7,821 bases of DNA from Chloroflexi bacterium 13_1_40CM_68_21 (GTDB lineage Bacteria; Chloroflexota; Limnocylindria; P2-11E). How positions within the stretch are numbered: position 1 is the stretch's first letter; each line of letters starts with the position of its first letter. The stretch spans positions 1 to 7,821 of the forward strand of contig MNEO01000073.1 in the NCBI GenBank assembly GCA_001917735.1. The letters are read 5' to 3'. The position numbers and the translations under genes are program-made. Below the pieces are notes generated by a model that was given only the letters and a program-made list of their open reading frames with translations, made no database searches and was not told where the DNA came from. Positions 4,950-7,821 of this stretch are shown here, one piece after another.

Positions 4950-6551
4950 TTACTTCTGTACCCAACCAGTTTGGAATCGCGGGATGCGGTCGGGGTACGA
5001 CTCGAGTCCGACGAGGTTCTTCACTGTAGCTAGCGGAGACACGCCGAAGCTGAGCCACACGCGGGCGGGATCGTCGACGACATAGATCTGCTGCGCCTGC
5101 AGGAGCAGCGCCTTCCGCTTCGCGGGATCCGACTCCGCACGCTGCGCCTTCATGAGCTCGTCGACCTTCGCATTGCTGTACCCAGAGTCGTTGTTGGGCT
5201 GACCGGCGACGACGAAGTCGTAGATGTTGCCATCGGGATCGAGTCGTCCGCTCCAACCGATGTTAGTCATGCCCAAGTGCTTTTTCTGCTGCTGCAGCGT
5301 GACGATGTCGTTGAAGAGCTGCGTCTTGATGTCCGCCTGTATGTCGGCCTTCGCGAGCTGCGCCTGGATGAGCTGGGCGTACTGCAGACCGGGCGGGCTT
5401 CCGGACGAGATGAGCAGCTCGAACTTGAGTGGTCCCCTGCCGACCTCAGCGATGAGCTTCTTCGCGCCTTCGGGGTCGGCCTTCGGCCACGGCTTGAAAC
5501 TCGCGTCGTACGCGAAGTGGGCGGGAGAGATTGGGCCCCAACCCGGAAGGCCGACGCCTTGGGCGGGGCCGTTCTTGTTCAGCTCCTCGCGATCAAGCGC
5601 CATGGCCACCGCCTTGACGTAGCGCTTCTCGTTGAACACGAAGCCAGCGGTCTCGTTCGGTATGAGGCTGTCCCAGCTGAACGAGCCGACCTGCTGGTAG
5701 CTCAGCGTCGGGTCGGCCTGCACGACCGGCACGTCTTTGCCGGTGACGCGATTGATCACCTGGGCGTTGCCGGTCCGGAGATTTGTCAGCGCGACGTCAG
5801 GGTCGAGGATCGGTCGCACGATGATCTTGTCAAGGAATGGGAGCTTGTTGCCGCTAGCGTCCTTGCCCCACCAATTGGGGTTGCGTTCAAGTGTGTAGTG
5901 GTCGGCTTTCACGGCCTCGGTGAGGATGAACGGTCCCGTGCCGGCCTTGAACGGTTTCAGGGTGAAGTCGGTGCCCATCGCCTGCTGGACCGACTTGGAA
6001 ACCATCATGCCGGCGCGGTCGACGAGCGCGCCAAGCAGCGGCGCGAATGCCGACTTGAGGTTGAACTTGACGGTCGATGGGTCGACGACGGTGACGGTGT
6101 CGACCGAGCCGAGGTCTCCGGTTCGTGCAGAGCCGGAGGTCGTCTTGTACCGCTCGATATTCCACTTCACCGAATCCGCGTCGAACGTGGTCCCGTCATG
6201 GAACTTCACGTCCTTGCGAAGGTTGAAGGTCACGCTCTTGCCTTCATCGGCGTAGGTCCACTTTTCCGCGAGCCAGGGAATGATTTCGCCCTTCGGTGTG
6301 ACTCGCACGAGCGAGTCGTACATCGCGTAGTGGATGTTCCGATCCACGAAGAGGCTTGACAGCATCGGGTCGAGGTTGCTGACGTCGTTCTCGAGCGCGA
6401 ATGTGATCGTCCCGCCGTAGACCGGCCTGCCTGACTCCGGCGTCGCTGAGGCCCCGCCGCCGCCACCGGTGGGCTGCTGGCCGCCGGTGCATGCGGCGAG
6501 AAGGACCGCGAATGTGGCGATGAGCGCGAGCGAGTAGCGGGCGGATCGCAT
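4950..6551 (-). CDS. Extracellular solute-binding lipoprotein, family 5 (peptide/nickel type)
   Basis: Captures the substrate outside the membrane and delivers it to the two permeases encoded next. It is 533 residues. The N-terminus is a lipoprotein signal: basic MRSAR, a hydrophobic core, and the lipobox LLAAC with Cys21 as the lipidated residue. A flexible Gly/Thr/Ser linker (22-42) follows. The mature domain starts YGGTITFALENDVSNLDP (45-62) and carries the family-5 signature around 94-133, including EKWTYADEGKSVTFNLRKD, VKFHDG and the SVKWNIER segment. GTGPFIL (204-210) and RNPNWWGKD (223-231) are typical of domain I. The usual SBP region at 431-450 reads IGWSGRLDPDGNIYDFVVAG, consistent with the peptide-binding branch. 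A purine-rich Shine-Dalgarno (GGGAGGGGG) lies 10 bases or slightly more before the ATG. The substrate is unknown; peptide is the default guess. Confidence 0.94.
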   Translation of the reverse strand: MRSARYSLALIATFAVLLAACTGGQQPTGGGGGASATPESGRPVYGGTITFALENDVSNLDPMLSSLFVDRNIHYAMYDSLVRVTPKGEIIPWLAEKWTYADEGKSVTFNLRKDVKFHDGTTFDADSVKWNIERYKTTSGSARTGDLGSVDTVTVVDPSTVKFNLKSAFAPLLGALVDRAGMMVSKSVQQAMGTDFTLKPFKAGTGPFILTEAVKADHYTLERNPNWWGKDASGNKLPFLDKIIVRPILDPDVALTNLRTGNAQVINRVTGKDVPVVQADPTLSYQQVGSFSWDSLIPNETAGFVFNEKRYVKAVAMALDREELNKNGPAQGVGLPGWGPISPAHFAYDASFKPWPKADPEGAKKLIAEVGRGPLKFELLISSGSPPGLQYAQLIQAQLAKADIQADIKTQLFNDIVTLQQQKKHLGMTNIGWSGRLDPDGNIYDFVVAGQPNNDSGYSNAKVDELMKAQRAESDPAKRKALLLQAQQIYVVDDPARVWLSFGVSPLATVKNLVGLESYPDRIPRFQTGWVQK

Positions 6552-6568
6552 GGTATGGACACCCCCTC

Positions 6569-6588
6569 CCGAACCGACCGGGTTTCGG
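6569..6588. repeat. Small hairpin just upstream of the binding-protein ribosome-binding site
   Basis: CCGAACC (6569-6575) pairs with GGTTTCGG (6581-6588) with one bulged base, around the short loop GACCG. On the minus strand it sits directly before the GGGAGGGGG Shine-Dalgarno of the solute-binding protein and 40 bases after the stop of the upstream membrane protein. It may be a weak terminator, an mRNA-stability stem or a translation-modulating stem. The 74-base gap shows no convincing promoter. Confidence 0.3.
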
Positions 6589-6625
6589 TGAGGATACGTC
6601 CGCCTGCTACGCGCGGTTCAGCGGT

Positions 6626-7285
6626 CTAGGGCTGCTCAACCCCTACGTCGTGGCGCTCTTCGACGCGCTCGCCGCCTTTTCTTCCGAATGACGGAAGAGC
6701 CGTGGCCCGCTCGCGAACGACGTCCCTTTTCACGGTGCGGCCGGCCGGCGGAACGCCCACCGATCGCGCCGGGACAGGTCCGCGAGCCGGGGCGATCGCC
6801 ACCACCGCGTGCGACGGAGCGAGCACGCCGCCGAGCCAGCCGGCGAAGATCGCCGCGAGGAAGCCAAGGAGCGCGCCGAACGTGAGCGCGTTACCGCTCT
6901 CGATGCTCCATCCGCCAGCCCCTGGGACGATGTCCGCGACCCCGTTCACGCCGAGGCCGGCGAGGAGTCCGTGGTCCGCCGCGTACGCGAGAAGGGCGAT
7001 AACGAGCAGCACGAGCAGGCTGAAGAACGCGGTCATCATTCCATGCCAGCTCGTCCGATAGCCCGCCATCCGTCCCGCGACGTAGCCGCCGACGAGGTAC
7101 GACACGAAGATCCCGATCACCACTGGGACCGCTGCCGCGAGGTCGTTGGTTCCGATCTGGACCCGCGCGAGCAGGCTCGCGATCGCCGGCGCCACAAGCG
7201 TCGCCGCGCCGATCGTCGCGATCCAGCCGCCGAGCACCGACATCCACGAGGTGCTCGCGGGTCGCACGAGAGGTTCTCTCACCAT
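6626..7285 (-). CDS. Four-helix membrane protein resembling the YrzE/TIGR04086 group
   Basis: An integral membrane protein of 219 residues from the chosen start. Four hydrophobic segments stand out: about 14-39, 48-73, 84-104 and 132-157. The second ends in the glycine-rich motif VGGYVAGRMAG, which resembles the GGYVAGR motif of small TIGR04086/YrzE-type membrane proteins; this similarity is from memory. A hydrophilic, basic, proline-containing tail of about 55 residues follows and is probably cytoplasmic. The ATG at 7285 has GGAGG seven bases upstream, an ideal spacing. The ATG two codons earlier (7291) lies only one base from that site, so 7285 is preferred. No function can be assigned. It follows metK by about 75 bases on the same strand and precedes the transporter operon, but neither neighbour suggests a role. 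Confidence 0.75.
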   Translation of the reverse strand: MVREPLVRPASTSWMSVLGGWIATIGAATLVAPAIASLLARVQIGTNDLAAAVPVVIGIFVSYLVGGYVAGRMAGYRTSWHGMMTAFFSLLVLLVIALLAYAADHGLLAGLGVNGVADIVPGAGGWSIESGNALTFGALLGFLAAIFAGWLGGVLAPSHAVVAIAPARGPVPARSVGVPPAGRTVKRDVVRERATALPSFGRKGGERVEERHDVGVEQP

Positions 7286-7329
7286 CTTCATTCCTCCACT
7301 CGAGGTTTGAGCGATGGGATCGGGTGCAA

Positions 7330-7357
7330 GACGCTGGCCAGCCCGTCGCCCAGCGTC
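7330..7357 (-). terminator. Hairpin after the metK stop codon
   Basis: GACGCTGG (7330-7337) and its complement CCAGCGTC (7350-7357) form a perfect 8-bp stem with a 12-base loop, starting 3 bases after the metK stop on the minus strand. The T-tract is missing (TTGCACC follows), so it may be a weak or Rho-assisted terminator or a 3' mRNA-stability element between metK and the membrane-protein gene. Confidence 0.45.
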
Positions 7358-7360
7358 CGG

Positions 7361-7821
7361 CTAAGCGAGCGCTCCCCGCGCGCCTGCGGCTTTGGCGAGC
7401 GTCGGCGCGAGATCGGTCGCCTCCCACGGGAAATCGGGGCGGCCGAAATGCCCGTACGACGCGGTCTGCCGATAGAGAGGACGGCGCAGCTTGAAGCGGT
7501 CGATGATCGCGCCCGGGCGGAAGTCGAAGTGCTCTTCGATGAGCTTGCGGATCGTTTCGTCCGCGACGGTGCCGGTGCCGAAGGTCTCCACGTTGAGCGA
7601 GATGGGCTGCGCTCCACCGATCACGTACGCGAGCTGTACCTCGAACCGCTCGGCGAGCCCCGCCGCGACGACGTTCTTCGCGACGTAGCGTGCGGCGTAC
7701 GCGGCGGAGCGGTCGACCTTCGTCGCATCCTTGCCGCTGAACGCGCCGGTGCCGTTCACGAGGTACTTCGTCGTCGAGTCGAGCCACTGCCCGCCGACGG
7801 CCGGCCGGATCACCTGCTCGC
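7361..7821 (-). CDS. metK: S-adenosylmethionine synthetase, 3' part, with a missing conserved block
   Basis: Makes S-adenosylmethionine from methionine and ATP in the cytoplasm. The gene runs off the right edge; 153 C-terminal codons are present. They include [19 protein letters not shown], then [41 protein letters not shown], the [20 protein letters not shown] segment, [16 protein letters not shown] and FPWEATD. All are strong matches to the MetK C-terminal half, and the short tail [16 protein letters not shown] ends at TAG. Between LVN and GAFSGKD the family normally has about 34 residues with NPTGRFVIGGP, a GD-x-GLTGRK motif, IIVDTYGG and HGG. Here only Gly-Thr stands between them (7748-7753), an in-frame loss of about 32 residues. 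The lost block holds residues (the Asp of GD-x-G and the Arg-Lys of TGRK) that are catalytic in the E. coli enzyme, so this product should be inactive if the sequence is right. No stop or frameshift is visible, so I leave it as a CDS, with an assembly error as the main alternative. Confidence 0.9.
   Translation of the reverse strand, partial: EQVIRPAVGGQWLDSTTKYLVNGTGAFSGKDATKVDRSAAYAARYVAKNVVAAGLAERFEVQLAYVIGGAQPISLNVETFGTGTVADETIRKLIEEHFDFRPGAIIDRFKLRRPLYRQTASYGHFGRPDFPWEATDLAPTLAKAAGARGALA

Noticed and set aside
5277..6359. A 360-codon plus-strand open frame
   Set aside because: It is entirely antisense to the well-supported solute-binding protein gene. Long antisense frames are common in GC-rich DNA, and the translation (Arg/Val/Glu-rich, no motifs) matches no family.
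7286..7360. Possible SAM riboswitch or promoter between metK and the membrane protein
   Set aside because: The gap is too short and shows only a plain 8-bp hairpin. A SAM riboswitch would be expected upstream of metK, beyond the right edge of the window.
1..7821. CRISPR array, tRNA, rRNA, insertion sequence or attachment site
   Set aside because: No regularly spaced repeats, cloverleaf or rRNA-like stretches, transposase motifs or terminal repeats were seen on either strand by eye.

Overview
This is a GC-rich stretch of an ordinary-looking bacterial chromosome. It has compact genes, GTG as well as ATG starts, Shine-Dalgarno sequences, a classic lipobox, and no sign of a phage, transposon, CRISPR array, tRNA or rRNA. 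The codon bias and protein style fit an uncultured high-GC soil or groundwater lineage such as Chloroflexota, Dormibacterota or Actinomycetota. That placement is a guess from general appearance, not from a marker comparison.

Layout. Left part (1-2534): the tail of an unknown plus-strand gene, then a secreted G1-family (eqolisin-type) glutamic endopeptidase (86-814). A 13-bp bidirectional terminator-like hairpin separates it from a convergent 67-residue minus-strand gene (883-1086). Upstream of that small gene is a leader that looks like a transcription attenuator: an 18-codon leader peptide with its own Shine-Dalgarno, a 9-bp hairpin, then an intrinsic terminator with a T-rich tail. Reading the other way from the same intergenic region is proC (pyrroline-5-carboxylate reductase), coupled by a 4-bp overlap to a small membrane protein.

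Right part (2531-7821): everything is on the minus strand. In transcription order it holds the 3' part of metK (S-adenosylmethionine synthetase), a four-helix membrane protein, a family-5 peptide/nickel-type solute-binding lipoprotein, its two permeases (DppB- and DppC-like, overlapping by 4 bp), and an unrecognised 150-residue protein. The last of these meets the plus-strand membrane gene tail to tail, and the two stop codons share one CTAG. The transporter has a binding protein and two permeases but no ATPase gene in view, so the ATPases must be encoded elsewhere.

Two things stand out. First, the metK reading frame is open and well conserved on both sides, but lacks about 32 residues that are nearly invariant in the family, the block from NPTGRFVIGGP through the GLTGRK and DTYGG motifs. 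This would remove catalytic residues, and is either a real in-frame deletion or an assembly fault. Second, the attenuator-like leader controls a tiny protein of unknown function rather than an amino-acid biosynthesis operon.
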